From positions 1,736,001-1,800,000 of the forward strand of contig NZ_CP012034.1 in assembly GCF_001050475.1 (NCBI RefSeq): a stretch of DNA of 64,000 bases, in the 5' to 3' direction. Each line of letters begins with the position of its first letter. Positions within the stretch are counted from its first letter, which is position 1. Source of the stretch: Companilactobacillus ginsenosidimutans (GTDB taxonomy: Bacteria > Bacillota > Bacilli > Lactobacillales > Lactobacillaceae). Positions 43,902-53,731 of the stretch are shown in pieces. The notes below the pieces were generated by a model. That model had not been told where the DNA came from, searched no databases, and saw only the letters and a list, made by a program, of their open reading frames with translations. The translations under genes and the position numbers were made by a program.

Positions 43902-44111
43902 CTATTCGATTTCAAAAGTCTGACTTTCAGCAACGATAGTATCGCCCTTGTGAAGTTTCTTTCCTCGACGATTTTCAGGCTCGCCGTTTACAGTGATCGA
44001 ATTTTCTTGTAAGTACCATTTTGCTTGTCCACCAGTACCGATAATACCGACTTCCTTCAAAAACTGTCCAACAGTAATAAATTCGGTCTCAATTGCGATT
44101 TTTTGCGACAT
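43902..44111 (-). CDS. yaaA: S4-domain RNA-binding protein YaaA
   Basis: 69 residues from the ATG at 44111, with AAGGGTG upstream; GTG at 44120 is an alternative start. The small S4-like fold has VGQFLKEVGIIGTGGQAKWY and VNGEPENRRGKKLHKGD. It is found between dnaN and recF in most Firmicutes. Its role is poorly known; the fold binds structured RNA. Confidence 0.93.
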   Translation of the reverse strand: MSQKIAIETEFITVGQFLKEVGIIGTGGQAKWYLQENSITVNGEPENRRGKKLHKGDTIVAESQTFEIE

Positions 44112-44305
44112 TTTTAACACCCTTTTTATTAGATTTATCCATTAATGACATATTCTATATTATAGATGTTTTTAAACTAAAAAACAACTTGAAGGCATAT
44201 TTTGGGCTCTAGGAGCGATTTTCAACTATCTCAGTACTGGGATATTAAAAAAGCCTAAAAAACACGCAGAACAAAAAATACAGCATTAAAATTTCATTTG
44301 GTCAA
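44112..44305. other. Gap between dnaN and yaaA
   Basis: No open frame with a binding site is visible. The stretch is AT-rich. It separates dnaA-dnaN, which ends at the terminator to the right, from yaaA-recF-gyrB-gyrA, so a promoter for the latter should lie here. I cannot point to one with confidence. Confidence 0.5.
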
Positions 44306-44342
44306 GAAAAAAGACAGGAACCTGACGGTTTCTGTCTTTTTT
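44306..44342 (-). terminator. Terminator after dnaN
   Basis: AAAAGACAGAAACC-GTCA-GGTTCCTGTCTTTTTT (minus strand) forms a stem with G-U pairs and a U tract, about 50 bases after dnaN. Confidence 0.8.
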
Positions 44343-44374
44343 ACAATGTGACGTTGTATTTCGCTTAAAAAAGT

Positions 44375-44390
44375 TATCCACATGTGGATA
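44375..44390. promoter_or_regulatory. Inverted overlapping pair of DnaA boxes at the dnaN 3' end
   Basis: TATCCACATGTGGATA is a perfect 16-bp palindrome formed by two near-perfect DnaA boxes (TTATCCACA and its complement) sharing the central CACATGTG. It sits immediately past the dnaN stop. Confidence 0.6.
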
Positions 44391-44393
44391 TTT

Positions 44394-45530
44394 TTAAAAT
44401 GTACGAACTGGAGTAATTAATTGAACAAAGGTGTCCTTGTTTTCCATTGGTCTAATGGTAAATGGATGAAGAGCAGATGTAAAACTGATCTCAACTTCAG
44501 TGTTTCCACCAAATGAACGAAGTGCATCTTTCAAATAATCTGGATTAAATGAAATATCTAAATCTTCACCTTCAAGGGTTTTAAAGTCGAGTGCTTCTTC
44601 AACAGTACCAACTTCAGGTGAATTTCCGAATAGAGTTGCTTTATTGTCAGCAGCTTTAATTACTAACTTGATAACATTATTTCTACTTTCGTGTGAAAGA
44701 AGTGAAGCACGTTCAACTGAAGAAAGTAGATTTGATGAATCAAAAGTCAAAGTAGTACTTGAGTCATCAGGAATTAGGCGATCAGTTTCTGGATATCTAC
44801 CGTCTAACAAACGTGAATAGAACATAACGTTGTCAAAATTGAATAGAACTTGGTTTTCAGAAATTGACATTGAGATTTCTTTAACTGAATCACTGATAGT
44901 TCTAACTAATTCAGTCAAACTCTTACCAGGAATGATCAAGTTGTATTCTTCATCACTAGTGATATCAATTTTTCTTTGAGCCAAACGGTGACTATCAGTA
45001 GCAACAGATGTTAATCCATCGGCGTTAATAATGAAGTTAACACCAGTAAGCACTGGACGACTTTCTTGATTTGATACAGCAATAACTGTTTGATTAACAA
45101 CTTCTTTGAACAAATCAGTTGGGAAAATCAATTGGTTTTCTGTAGCAACTTCAGGTAAGTGTGGATAGTTATTAGCGTCTAATCCATTAATAGTAAATTC
45201 AGAAACTCCAGATGTAATTAAAGTCTGGTTGTTGTCCAAGACTTCTAAGTTAAAGTTATCCCCAGGTAGCTTTTTAATAATTTCGTTAAAAAATTTAGCT
45301 GGTAGAACGATTGATCCTAGACTCTCGATTGTTAAATCGTTGTCTGCATCTTCTTTAGAAATGAATGAAGTAATTGAGATATCTGAATTACTACCTGTGA
45401 TTGTTAAACCATTTTCAGCAAGATCTAATTTCATACCTGTAAGTATAGGAATTGTCGTCTTACTTGAAATAGCTCGTTGAACATTATTAGTCTGATTAAT
45501 GAATTTGGTACGGTCAATTGAGAATTTCAT
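44394..45530 (-). CDS. dnaN: DNA polymerase III sliding clamp (beta subunit)
   Basis: 378 residues, typical length, with the three clamp domains. The N-terminus MKFSIDRTKFINQTNNVQRA, NNYPHLPE, TDSHRLAQRKI and the C-terminal LITPVRTF are recognisable. The ring tethers polymerase and repair proteins to DNA. It lies downstream of dnaA across a 159-base gap that carries origin elements. Confidence 0.98.
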   Translation of the reverse strand: MKFSIDRTKFINQTNNVQRAISSKTTIPILTGMKLDLAENGLTITGSNSDISITSFISKEDADNDLTIESLGSIVLPAKFFNEIIKKLPGDNFNLEVLDNNQTLITSGVSEFTINGLDANNYPHLPEVATENQLIFPTDLFKEVVNQTVIAVSNQESRPVLTGVNFIINADGLTSVATDSHRLAQRKIDITSDEEYNLIIPGKSLTELVRTISDSVKEISMSISENQVLFNFDNVMFYSRLLDGRYPETDRLIPDDSSTTLTFDSSNLLSSVERASLLSHESRNNVIKLVIKAADNKATLFGNSPEVGTVEEALDFKTLEGEDLDISFNPDYLKDALRSFGGNTEVEISFTSALHPFTIRPMENKDTFVQLITPVRTF

Positions 45531-45545
45531 TATCTAACTTCCCCT

Positions 45546-45687
45546 TTTAATTAATTAATATATAGATAGAAGTAGTAGTAGAACCTGTTAATTCTGTGGA
45601 AAACTACGTTGGCGCCATGTGACAGTTGAAAAAATGATGTTATTAACAGCTGTGGATAACTCTGTCATTAACTCAAAGTTATACACA
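45546..45687. other. Origin unwinding region (dnaA-dnaN intergenic)
   Basis: Within 150 bases there are a DnaA box TGTGGAAAA (45595-45603), then TAG trios (AGATAGAAGTAGTAGTAGAA, 45564-45583), then an AT-rich tract (TTTAATTAATTAATATATAG, 45546-45565). This matches the box/DnaA-trio/DUE order of the Bacillus basal unwinding system. A perfect box TGTGGATAA (45651-45659) and a near match TTATACACA (45679-45687) complete it. Confidence 0.7.
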
Positions 45688-45689
45688 AT

Positions 45690-47072
45690 CTAATTTTTCA
45701 ATTCGTCACGCAATTCTTCGACTGCTTGTTTGACGTCATCATTTTTTGCGGTTAATTCACCTATTTTATCACACGAGTGCATTACTGTCGTATGGTCCTT
45801 ACCACCGAACTCCATTCCAATTTGTGGAAGTGAACGATCTGTCAATTCTCTAGATAAGTACATAGCGATTTGACGCGGTAAAACAATAGTCTTAACACGT
45901 TTCTTACCTTTTAAGTCAGCAATTGAAACATGGTAGTATTTTGCAACTTTATTTTGAATAGTGGTGACAGTTAAACCACCTTTTGCCTTAGACAATTTCA
46001 AAGCTTTTAGTGCATCAGCAGCCAAAGCCTTGTTTATATCAGCGTTTCTCATAGTTGAGTATGCCTGAACTCTTAGTAAGGCGCCCTCTAGTTCACGGAC
46101 GTTAGTACTAATTTGCTCAGCAATGTAAGACAAAGTATCGTTTGGAATTTCTAGATGTTCTGCCTTGGCCTTGTTGCGTAAAATTGCGATACGAGTTTCC
46201 AAGTCAGGTGCTGTTATATCAACAGATAAACCCCATTTGAAACGAGAAACTAGACGTTCTTGTAACTTGGGAATTTCATTTGGAAGACGGTCTGAAGTTA
46301 AGACGATTTGTTTATTATTTTCGTGAAGACGATTAAATGTGTGGAAAAACTCTTCTTGAGTTCCACGTTTATCTGCGAAAAATTGAACATCATCAATTAA
46401 TAGCAAATCACAGCTTCGATATTCTTCACGGAATGCATCCTGAGATCCTGATCCAATCGAAACAACCAGGTCATTAGTGAAAGTTTCACTGGTCACGTAT
46501 TTAACACGGGCTTTTGGATTATTCTTTAACATCTCGTGTCCAATGGCTTGCATTAGATGGGTCTTACCAAGACCTACACCACCATAAATAAATAGCGGAT
46601 TATAAATTTGACCAGGTTCACCTGCAGCAGCGACGGCAGCAGCATGAGCCATATTATTGGCACCACCAACAATAAATGTGTCAAAAGTATATTTTGGATT
46701 CAAATGTGTATTTTCAAATAAATGCGAAGATGAATCAGTATTGTTGCTATCACTATCATTCTGAGGAGCAGGCTCAGACGAATTTTCTGATTCTTTCCTA
46801 TCTTCTTCAGTTTCGATGATAGGATTCAATTCAGTTCCATTATATTGGTAAGAATCGATCGCAATATTTTTTACATAATTACGTTCCCAATAATCTTTGT
46901 GTAATTCTGATTGAACTGAAATATGAATATCGTTGCCATCAATATATAGTGGTTTTGCACTTTCAACCCAGGTTGAATAACTAGTAGAAGTTATTTCCTT
47001 TTTGATTTTTGAAGTGAAATAGTTCCAAAACTTTTTTAATTCTTGTGTAGATGAGTCATTTGGTTCCTGCAA
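45690..47072 (-). CDS. dnaA: Chromosomal replication initiator DnaA
   Basis: 460 residues. Domain I (about 1-85, WNYFTSKIKKEITSTSYSTW) is followed by an acidic Asn/Ser linker (about 90-125). The AAA+ domain has Walker A GGVGLGKTH (about 163), Walker B LLLIDDVQF and RLVSRFKWGL. Domain IV binds DnaA boxes through RQIAMYLSRELTDRSLPQIG and GGKDHTTVMHSC. It opens the origin, and DnaA boxes flank the gene on both sides. Confidence 0.99.
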   Translation of the reverse strand: MQEPNDSSTQELKKFWNYFTSKIKKEITSTSYSTWVESAKPLYIDGNDIHISVQSELHKDYWERNYVKNIAIDSYQYNGTELNPIIETEEDRKESENSSEPAPQNDSDSNNTDSSSHLFENTHLNPKYTFDTFIVGGANNMAHAAAVAAAGEPGQIYNPLFIYGGVGLGKTHLMQAIGHEMLKNNPKARVKYVTSETFTNDLVVSIGSGSQDAFREEYRSCDLLLIDDVQFFADKRGTQEEFFHTFNRLHENNKQIVLTSDRLPNEIPKLQERLVSRFKWGLSVDITAPDLETRIAILRNKAKAEHLEIPNDTLSYIAEQISTNVRELEGALLRVQAYSTMRNADINKALAADALKALKLSKAKGGLTVTTIQNKVAKYYHVSIADLKGKKRVKTIVLPRQIAMYLSRELTDRSLPQIGMEFGGKDHTTVMHSCDKIGELTAKNDDVKQAVEELRDELKN

Positions 47073-47110
47073 AAAGTCCCCTCCAATCTTTGAAATTCTG
47101 TATCTATATC

Positions 47111-47470
47111 TGTGGATAAGTTTTATTTCCCCTAAAAAGACAAATTAAAGTTTATCATTCAATAAAAAAGTTTTCCACAGAACGTATGTTTAATTTATTT
47201 TTACTTAACAACTTGTTAAAACAATTGTAAGAATTCTGTGGATTTTTGTTAACAATTCAACTTATTCACAGAGTTTTCCACAGTTATCCACATGAAGAAG
47301 TCCTATTCTACTGGGATTAAGACAACTTAACCACCAAATTCCAAAACCTGTGGATAACTAATTCACAGTAAAATTATTCTGCATAAAAGTCTGTTCACGG
47401 ACCTGTTGATAACTTTGTTAATAACTTTCGTCCACAATTTATCCACAGGCCAAAATGGTTGATAACTTAT
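47111..47470. other. oriC: Replication origin: DnaA box cluster between dnaA and rpmH
   Basis: Perfect boxes (TTATCCACA or complement) lie at 47111-47119, 47284-47292, 47349-47357 and 47439-47447. Near matches lie at 47171-47179, 47262-47270, 47274-47282 and 47404-47412, in a strongly AT-rich 360-base gap between the divergent dnaA and rpmH. Gene direction switches here on both sides, as expected at the start of bidirectional replication. Confidence 0.93.
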
Positions 47471-47591
47471 TAAGGTTTTCCTACTATTTAAGGAAAGACG
47501 TAAATTTGCTGTTTAAATTTTTTGACAAACATGATAAACTGTTTAAGCAATTGTCTGGAGAAGTGATAAATTAATTCAGGAGGTTTGATTG

Positions 47592-47732
47592 ATGACAACA
47601 AAGAGAACATATCAACCAAAGAAGCGTCATCGCGAACGCGTCCATGGTTTCATGAAACGAATGAGTACAAGTAATGGTCGCAAGGTTCTTGCAAGACGTC
47701 GCAAAAAAGGCAGAAAAGTATTATCAGCTTAG
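47592..47732 (+). CDS. rpmH: 50S ribosomal protein L34
   Basis: 46 residues, too short for most gene tracks. It reads [20 protein letters not shown], then [22 protein letters not shown]: the family's conserved sequence with two extra N-terminal residues. CAGGAGG lies about ten bases before the ATG. It is the first rightward gene from the origin, followed by a terminator-like hairpin and rnpA, the conserved order. Confidence 0.97.
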   Translation: MTTKRTYQPKKRHRERVHGFMKRMSTSNGRKVLARRRKKGRKVLSA

Positions 47733-47740
47733 TTTTGAAG

Positions 47741-47768
47741 GATCACTAATTTTTGGTGGTCTTTTTTT
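47741..47768 (+). terminator. Terminator or attenuator between rpmH and rnpA
   Basis: GATCACT-AATTTTT-GGTGGTC (two G-U pairs) runs into TTTTTTT. It probably reduces rnpA transcription relative to rpmH. Confidence 0.7.
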
Positions 47769-47800
47769 ATTACAAACTTAAGAGATTAGTCTGGTGACAT

Positions 47801-48145
47801 ATGAGAAAAAGCTATCGTATTAAAAAAGAAAATGAGTATCAATATGTCTACTCACAAGGCCATTCTGTCGCAAACCGTAACTTTGTCCTCTATCAAATAG
47901 AAAAGCCAGGGCAAAAACACTTTCGCGTTGGTCTTTCTGTAGGTAAGAAAGTTTCACATACAGCTGTAGGACGTAATCGAATCAAAAGATACGTGCGTCA
48001 ATCTCTATTAGAATTAAAACCTGATTTACCAGCAGAATTGGATTTTCTAATTATCGCGAGAAAGCCATCTGTAAAATTAGATATGTTTGAAACAAAGAAA
48101 AACATCGTACATGTTCTAAAGTTAGGTAAAATAATAGAAGACTAA
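47801..48145 (+). CDS. rnpA: Ribonuclease P protein component
   Basis: 114 residues. It begins [20 protein letters not shown] and has the signature [12 protein letters not shown] (about residues 62-73), which contacts the catalytic RNA and pre-tRNA leader. Normal length. It stands between rpmH and yidC as in nearly all Firmicutes. Confidence 0.96.
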   Translation: MRKSYRIKKENEYQYVYSQGHSVANRNFVLYQIEKPGQKHFRVGLSVGKKVSHTAVGRNRIKRYVRQSLLELKPDLPAELDFLIIARKPSVKLDMFETKKNIVHVLKLGKIIED

Positions 48146-48159
48146 ATTAAATTTATAAT

Positions 48160-49014
48160 ATGGGTGCAAAAGTGAATAAAAAAAGATTAAGGAAATACAT
48201 AGGTGTAGCACTGCTTCTGAGTGTTGTTTTAGTGCTGGCCGGTTGTTCAAATCTTAATGAGCCTATTACAAGTCACAGTACTGGTTTTTGGGACCACGTT
48301 GTTTTGTGGAACTTCTCAAGATTCATTCTTTGGCTAGGTTCATTAGTAGGTAACAGTTCCGGTTGGGCTATTATCATCTTCACAATTATCATCAGAATTA
48401 TCTTGTTACCACTTAACTGGTTCCAAATCCGCAGTATGAATAAGCAGATGGAGATTCAGCCTCAAACAAAGGCTCTACAAGAAAAATATTCTGCTAAAGA
48501 TGCTGACACTCAAGCTAAGTTACGTGAAGAAACTCAGAAATTATATAAAGAGGCCGGGGTTAACCCAGTCGCGGGATGTTTACCATTATTAGTTCAGTTG
48601 CCTGTTATGTTTGCTCTTTATCAAGCAATCTACAAGACTTCTGAATTGAGAAATGGTTCATTCCTTTGGATGCAATTAGGTAAGGCCGATCCATACTACA
48701 TTATGGCTGTCTTGGCTGCCCTACTTACATTTGCTTCAACATATATTTCAAGTTTGTCACAGCCAAACCAAAATGCTACGACAAAGATGATGACATGGAT
48801 CATGCCACTATTCATCTTCGTTCCCGCATTAACTTTCCCATCAGCTATTACCCTATACTGGGTTGTAACTAACGCGTTCCAAGTTGTCCAGACACTTATT
48901 CTTCAAAATCCCTTCAAGTATCGTCGTAAACAACGCGAGAAGGAAGAAAAAGAAAAAGAAAAACAACGTCAAATCCGTCGTGCTAAGAAACGTGCATATA
49001 AACGTCGGAAGTAA
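48160..49014 (+). CDS. yidC: Membrane protein insertase YidC/OxaA
   Basis: 284 residues. A lipoprotein signal (LVLAGCS, Cys about residue 29) is followed by five membrane helices. The conserved hydrophilic-groove Arg lies in FTIIIRIILLPLNW, and the motif AGVNPVAGCLPLLVQLPVMFALY follows (quoted in part: NPVAGCLPLLVQLPVMFALY). The C-terminus is a strongly basic Arg/Lys/Glu tail that binds ribosomes. It inserts and folds membrane proteins. The ATG at 48160 or a GTG four codons later (after GGGTG) may be the start. Confidence 0.96.
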   Translation: MGAKVNKKRLRKYIGVALLLSVVLVLAGCSNLNEPITSHSTGFWDHVVLWNFSRFILWLGSLVGNSSGWAIIIFTIIIRIILLPLNWFQIRSMNKQMEIQPQTKALQEKYSAKDADTQAKLREETQKLYKEAGVNPVAGCLPLLVQLPVMFALYQAIYKTSELRNGSFLWMQLGKADPYYIMAVLAALLTFASTYISSLSQPNQNATTKMMTWIMPLFIFVPALTFPSAITLYWVVTNAFQVVQTLILQNPFKYRRKQREKEEKEKEKQRQIRRAKKRAYKRRK

Positions 49015-49078
49015 TTGATTGACATTTTCTGTAAATGTCGTTAATATTACCTAGAAATTATTAAATACTGAAAAGTAG

Positions 49079-49122
49079 TCAAAGTGCTTTTCCGTCCAAG
49101 TGGCGGATTATGCACTTTTTTT
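49079..49122 (+). terminator. Terminator between yidC and mnmE
   Basis: CAAAGTGC pairs with GCACTTTTTTT around an inner hairpin (TCCG...CGGA). The segment GAAAAGTAGTCAAAGTGC (49070-49087) closely matches part of the structured element at 53257-53274. Confidence 0.8.
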
Positions 49123-49147
49123 GTGCCCAAAATTAGGAGGAATCGTT

Positions 49148-50536
49148 ATGCCTAGTACAGTTACTGAATATGATACGATTGCTGCCATCTCTACCCCACC
49201 CGGGGAAGGCGGAATTTCTATTGTCCGTGTTTCAGGAGATCAAGCTTTTTCAATCGTCAAAAAAGTGTTCAAAGGCAAGGATTTAGAAAAAGTTGCCAGT
49301 CACACTATCAATTATGGCCACATCGTTGATCCAACAACTAACGACTTAGTCGATGAAGTCATGGTATCAGTGATGCATGCCCCAAAAACATTCACACGAG
49401 AAGATGTTATTGAAGTTAATACCCACGGTGGAATCGTGCCTACTAATAAAGTTTTACAACTTATTATTGGTGCCGGTGCCCGCATGGCTGAGCCTGGAGA
49501 ATTCACAAAACGTGCTTTCTTAAATGGCCGAATTGACCTTACTCAAGCGGAATCTGTTATGGATTTGATCCGAGCTAAGACTGATAAAGCTATGCAAGTC
49601 GCTGTTAATCAACTTGATGGTAACTTGGAACATTTAATTAGTAGTTTGCGCCAAGAGATCCTGGATGTATTGGCGCAAGTCGAGGTTAATATCGACTATC
49701 CGGAGTACGATACTGAACAAATGACTACTAAGATGCTGCTGGAAAAAGCCAAAACAGTCGGCGCAAGTATTGATGAGCTGTTGAAGACTGCTGACAGTGG
49801 TGAGATATTGCAACATGGGCTCGCTACGGCAATTATCGGGAAGCCTAATGTTGGTAAGTCTAGTTTGCTTAATCGCCTGCTTGATGAAGATAAGGCCATT
49901 GTGACGGATGTTGCAGGTACGACTCGTGATGTAGTTGAGCAATATGTCAATATCGACGGAATTCCTTTGAAGTTGATTGATACTGCTGGTATTCGTGATA
50001 CTGAGGATAAAGTTGAAAAAATCGGTGTCGAGCGCTCTAAAAAAGCTATCGATAGTGCAGATTTAATCATCTTAGTATTAGATTCAAGTAGAAAACTTGA
50101 AGAAGAAGATATTCAATTGCTTGATGCTACAAGTGATAAGCGCCGAATCGTAATTTTTAACAAAAATGATTTGATGCCAGAATTACACCCCGTTGAGGTG
50201 TCACAATTGAAGTCCGACGATATTATCTTGATTACTTCCGCTATCAAAAATGACGGTATTGAACAAATTAAGGATACAATCGGCAAGCTATTTAACGCCG
50301 GAATCGAAGACAGTAGCAGTGATGTGATCATTACTAGTGCTAGACAAGCTGGCCTTTTGCGCCAAGCTAAGCAAAGTTTAAATGATGTAATCTCAGGAAT
50401 TGAGGCAGGGATGCCAATTGACCTAGTTCAGATAGATATGACAACTTGTTGGGACAAACTTGGGGAAATCACTGGTGACAGCTACCCAGATGAATTAATT
50501 ACACAATTGTTCTCACAATTCTGTTTAGGAAAATAG
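49148..50536 (+). CDS. mnmE: tRNA-modifying GTPase MnmE
   Basis: 462 residues from the ATG at 49148 (AGGAGG upstream); a longer frame to 49100 starts inside the terminator. The N-terminal folate-binding domain ([20 protein letters not shown], and ANGG-type contacts) leads to a G domain with [12 protein letters not shown] (about 231), DTAGIR and NKND, and the C-terminal motif FCLGK. With MnmG it makes 5-substituted uridines at the tRNA wobble position. mnmG follows 13 bases later. Confidence 0.97.
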   Translation: MPSTVTEYDTIAAISTPPGEGGISIVRVSGDQAFSIVKKVFKGKDLEKVASHTINYGHIVDPTTNDLVDEVMVSVMHAPKTFTREDVIEVNTHGGIVPTNKVLQLIIGAGARMAEPGEFTKRAFLNGRIDLTQAESVMDLIRAKTDKAMQVAVNQLDGNLEHLISSLRQEILDVLAQVEVNIDYPEYDTEQMTTKMLLEKAKTVGASIDELLKTADSGEILQHGLATAIIGKPNVGKSSLLNRLLDEDKAIVTDVAGTTRDVVEQYVNIDGIPLKLIDTAGIRDTEDKVEKIGVERSKKAIDSADLIILVLDSSRKLEEEDIQLLDATSDKRRIVIFNKNDLMPELHPVEVSQLKSDDIILITSAIKNDGIEQIKDTIGKLFNAGIEDSSSDVIITSARQAGLLRQAKQSLNDVISGIEAGMPIDLVQIDMTTCWDKLGEITGDSYPDELITQLFSQFCLGK

Positions 50537-50549
50537 GTGGAAAACGTAA

Positions 50550-52454
50550 ATGGTAGAAGTTAAGGAATTTGATTCAGAAACATATGACGTCATCGTTGTC
50601 GGTGCCGGACATGCTGGTTCAGAAGCAGCTCTTGCTGCTGCACGAATGGGTGAAAAAACACTTTTGATCACTATAAATTTAGACATGGTAGCATTTATGC
50701 CATGCAATCCTTCAGTTGGTGGTCCCGCTAAAGGTATCGTTGTCCGTGAAGTCGATGCACTTGGTGGTCAAATGGGTAAGAATATCGATAAAACATACAT
50801 TCAAATGAGAATGTTGAACACTGGTAAAGGCCCTGCCGTTCGTGCGTTACGTGCCCAAGCTGATAAGAACATGTATCACCGTGTGATGAAGGATACTCTG
50901 GAACAAGAGCCCAACCTAACATTGCGCCAAGGAATCGTGGAGAAACTTATCGTTGAGGACGGTGTATGTAAAGGTGTTGTTTCTGGAACTGGTGCTAAAT
51001 ATCACGCTAAGACAGTTGTCTTAACAGCTGGTACAGCCTCACGTGGAAAAATTATTATTGGTGAGTTGATGTATTCATCAGGCCCCAATAACTCAATTCC
51101 TTCAATCAAGCTTTCAGAAGACTTGGAAAAACATGGCTTCAAGTTAGCTCGATTCAAGACTGGTACACCTCCACGTGTTAACAAGAACACTATCAATTTC
51201 GATGAAACAGAAGAACAACCTGGGGATGAAGAACCTAATCATTTCTCATTTGAGACTCCAGATGCTCAATATTTGAAGGATCAAATTTCTTGTTGGATGA
51301 CATATACCAATGCCAGAACTCACAAGATTATCCGCGATAATCTCGACCGTGCGCCAATGTTTTCAGGTGTCATTGAAGGTGTTGGACCTCGTTACTGCCC
51401 TTCTATTGAAGATAAGGTTGTCCGTTTTGCTGACAAGCCTCGTCACCAAATTTTCTTGGAGCCAGAAGGTCGCGATACTCAAGAATATTATGTCGGTGAT
51501 TTCTCAACTTCAATGCCTGAAGAAATTCAATTAAAGATGGTTCATTCGGTTGCCGGACTTGAAAATGCACAATTGATGCGTCCAGGCTACGCAATTGAAT
51601 ATGATGTTGTTGAACCTTGGCAATTGAAGTTAAACATGGAAACTAAAGTTATTCAAAACCTATTTACTGCTGGTCAAATGAACGGAACTTCTGGATATGA
51701 AGAAGCTGCTGGACAAGGAATTATGGCTGGTATTAACGCCGCATTACGTGCCCAAAATAAAGATCCATTCATCTTGCGTCGTGATCAAGCCTATATCGGC
51801 GTTATGATTGATGACCTTGTAACGAAGGGTACTAATGAGCCATATCGTCTATTAACTAGTCGTGCTGAGTATCGTTTGATCCTCCGCCACGATAACGCTG
51901 ACGAAAGATTAACAAAGCTCGGTCATGACTTAGGATTGATTAACGATGACCGTTATGAAAGATTTGTTGATAAGTGGGACGCCGTTACACATGAAATGCA
52001 TCGTCTTGAAAAAACAATGATTACGCCAAAAATGGCCGAACCATTCTTGAGTTCATTGGGATTGAAAGGCTTAAAAGATGGAATTCTCGCTGATCGTTTC
52101 CTAAGAAGACCAGAGGTACATTACGCTGATATCGTTGCCATGATTGGTGAAGGTGGAGCCGATGTTGATCGTCGTGTTAAGGAACAAGTAGAAATTCGAG
52201 TTAAATATGACGGCTATATTAAGAAAGAACAAATGAAGATTGACCGTCTTAAGAAGATGGAATCTAAGAAGATTCCAGAACGTCTTGATTATACGAAGGT
52301 TAATGGATTGGCAACTGAGGCTGTTCAAAAGCTCAGCAAGATCAATCCAGAAACAATTGCCCAAGCTAGCCGTATTAGTGGTGTTAACCCAGCTGACATT
52401 GGTATCTTGAGTGTTTATATTGAACAAGGAAAAATTGCTAAGACAGCAATGTAA
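50550..52454 (+). CDS. mnmG: tRNA uridine 5-carboxymethylaminomethyl modification enzyme MnmG
   Basis: 634 residues. The FAD-binding N-terminus is [21 protein letters not shown], with [22 protein letters not shown], then [15 protein letters not shown] and [19 protein letters not shown]. It partners MnmE in tRNA wobble modification. Unlike in many Firmicutes, no rsmG or parAB genes follow; a terminator and accessory genes come next. Confidence 0.98.
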   Translation: MVEVKEFDSETYDVIVVGAGHAGSEAALAAARMGEKTLLITINLDMVAFMPCNPSVGGPAKGIVVREVDALGGQMGKNIDKTYIQMRMLNTGKGPAVRALRAQADKNMYHRVMKDTLEQEPNLTLRQGIVEKLIVEDGVCKGVVSGTGAKYHAKTVVLTAGTASRGKIIIGELMYSSGPNNSIPSIKLSEDLEKHGFKLARFKTGTPPRVNKNTINFDETEEQPGDEEPNHFSFETPDAQYLKDQISCWMTYTNARTHKIIRDNLDRAPMFSGVIEGVGPRYCPSIEDKVVRFADKPRHQIFLEPEGRDTQEYYVGDFSTSMPEEIQLKMVHSVAGLENAQLMRPGYAIEYDVVEPWQLKLNMETKVIQNLFTAGQMNGTSGYEEAAGQGIMAGINAALRAQNKDPFILRRDQAYIGVMIDDLVTKGTNEPYRLLTSRAEYRLILRHDNADERLTKLGHDLGLINDDRYERFVDKWDAVTHEMHRLEKTMITPKMAEPFLSSLGLKGLKDGILADRFLRRPEVHYADIVAMIGEGGADVDRRVKEQVEIRVKYDGYIKKEQMKIDRLKKMESKKIPERLDYTKVNGLATEAVQKLSKINPETIAQASRISGVNPADIGILSVYIEQGKIAKTAM

Positions 52455-52462
52455 AGATTTAG

Positions 52463-52500
52463 TAGTCGATCATTTTAGTTAAATGATTGACTATTTTTTC
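52463..52500 (+). terminator. Terminator after mnmG
   Basis: AGTCGATCATTT-TAGTT-AAATGATTGACT is a 12-bp stem followed by TTTTTT. Confidence 0.9.
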
Positions 52501-52656
52501 GTATAAAGTGATGATTTAATATAAAAAATTATAAAATTACATGTAAAATGTTATGATATATGTATCCGTGGAAAAGCATCCAATCAGCTTTCTCACTATA
52601 TATTTAGCGAACAAATATCAGATGATCATTTTCAATTTTTTTAGGGGGCAGGATTT

Positions 52657-53193
52657 ATGAAACACAAAATATTGAGCCTATTATTAGCTTTGGCGCTCAT
52701 ATTCCCAGTTCTTGGTAGTTTGTACAGTACAACTGATGCACAAGCAGCCTGGACTGACACAGCACTAAACGTAACAATTCATTCTAGAAATGTTTCAGGT
52801 TTATCGATCTATGATGCAAATGGAAATGTGATTCCAAATGCAACTGTAACTCCAAATAAAGACTTTGCATCAACTTCTGCACGTCGTGATACTACAAGTG
52901 GTAATGTTTTCTACAAAATTGCTGACAATCAATATTTGAGTTCACAAGAAGTTCTTCCTGGTATTCCAAATCTTGTCGTTAACTCTATTAGCTCTATTGT
53001 TACTACTAAGGCTGGAGATACTCCTCTTTATGATGGTAATGGTGTTTTGGTTGATGGTGAGTCAGTTAAGGGTGATGGTTCTTGGTTTACTAACAAACAG
53101 GTTATTAATATTGAGAACGGTTCTACTTTTTATCAGATATCACCTAATCGCTATATTAGTTCTGATTATATTACTGGGTATTATGCTGGGTAA
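52657..53193 (+). CDS. Small secreted SLAP-domain surface protein
   Basis: 178 residues. A Sec signal (about 1-31, ending DAQAA) is followed by two imperfect repeats of about 65-70 residues with LSIYDANGNV / TPLYDGNGVLV, then W/FT or KD, then VFYKIADNQYLSS / TFYQISPNRYISS. These match the S-layer-associated (SLAP) repeats that bind lactobacillar cell walls non-covalently. The protein consists of almost only wall-binding repeats, so it may coat the surface or serve as a small wall-associated factor. It lies alone after mnmG, with its own AT-rich promoter region, and its stop is followed within 25 bases by a large stem-loop element. Confidence 0.8.
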   Translation: MKHKILSLLLALALIFPVLGSLYSTTDAQAAWTDTALNVTIHSRNVSGLSIYDANGNVIPNATVTPNKDFASTSARRDTTSGNVFYKIADNQYLSSQEVLPGIPNLVVNSISSIVTTKAGDTPLYDGNGVLVDGESVKGDGSWFTNKQVINIENGSTFYQISPNRYISSDYITGYYAG

Positions 53194-53202
53194 GATGGTT
53201 TG

Positions 53203-53370
53203 TGGTTCACTGCCGCATGGATGTTCCGTACGACGGGCGGCGGAACGCCATGGGTTGAAAAGTAGCCAAAGTGCGGTCTACTTTTACAACCCTTCACTAA
53301 CCTCGCCTTTATGGCCGAGCTAAGTGAAATTTCACGGCTGGCTCGCCCGTCGTACTCCACATCCATGCTG
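53203..53370. repeat. Large stem-loop element downstream of the SLAP gene
   Basis: Arms of 25 bases (53215-53239, GCATGGATGTTCCGTACGAC onward; 53344-53368) pair at 22 of 25 positions. Inside are a hairpin GTTGAAAAGTAG/CTACTTTTACAAC with AAAGTGC in its loop region, CTCGCC...GGCCGAG and GTGAAATTTCAC. The element starts with GGTTCACTGCC, which also ends the element at 59.1-59.3 kb in inverted orientation. It is much more GC-rich than its surroundings. Confidence 0.7.
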
Positions 53371-53515
53371 GGGTTGAGTTAATTCAAATACCCCTCCATC
53401 TTTTTTTTAGTTGGATGCAGTCATTTGCGGACTCCTGTTTTGGTGGATATTCTTTTCTTTTATTTTTTAAATTTAATGCAGCCATTTGTGTTTTTTATTT
53501 GGCTGGTAAAAACAA

Positions 53516-53563
53516 AAATAGATATCTCTTTGGCCTGTTGGCTTTGAGATATCTATTTTTTTG
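53516..53563. terminator. Bidirectional terminator
   Basis: AAATAGATATCTC pairs with GAGATATCTATTT across a loop that itself has short complementarity (GGCC...GGC), with A/T runs on both sides. It can end the minus-strand unit coming from 54490. Confidence 0.8.
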
Positions 53564-53731
53564 TATCATTTTGTGTTTTGTTTTATGGATTCCGTTTCGC
53601 TTATCCATTTGTTTTGTTGAGTTTAGAGGTTGTCGCCGTTTGCTCTTAATAACTCACCTAATGATGGTTGTTATTTTGTGTCTCATGTTAAGCAATGACG
53701 GGTAAGGAGGATTCTAATAATGATAAAATTA

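Noticed and set aside
53415..53705. 96-residue plus-strand hydrophobic frame between the SLAP gene and the secreted protein
   Set aside because: It spans a bidirectional terminator and has no ribosome binding site.
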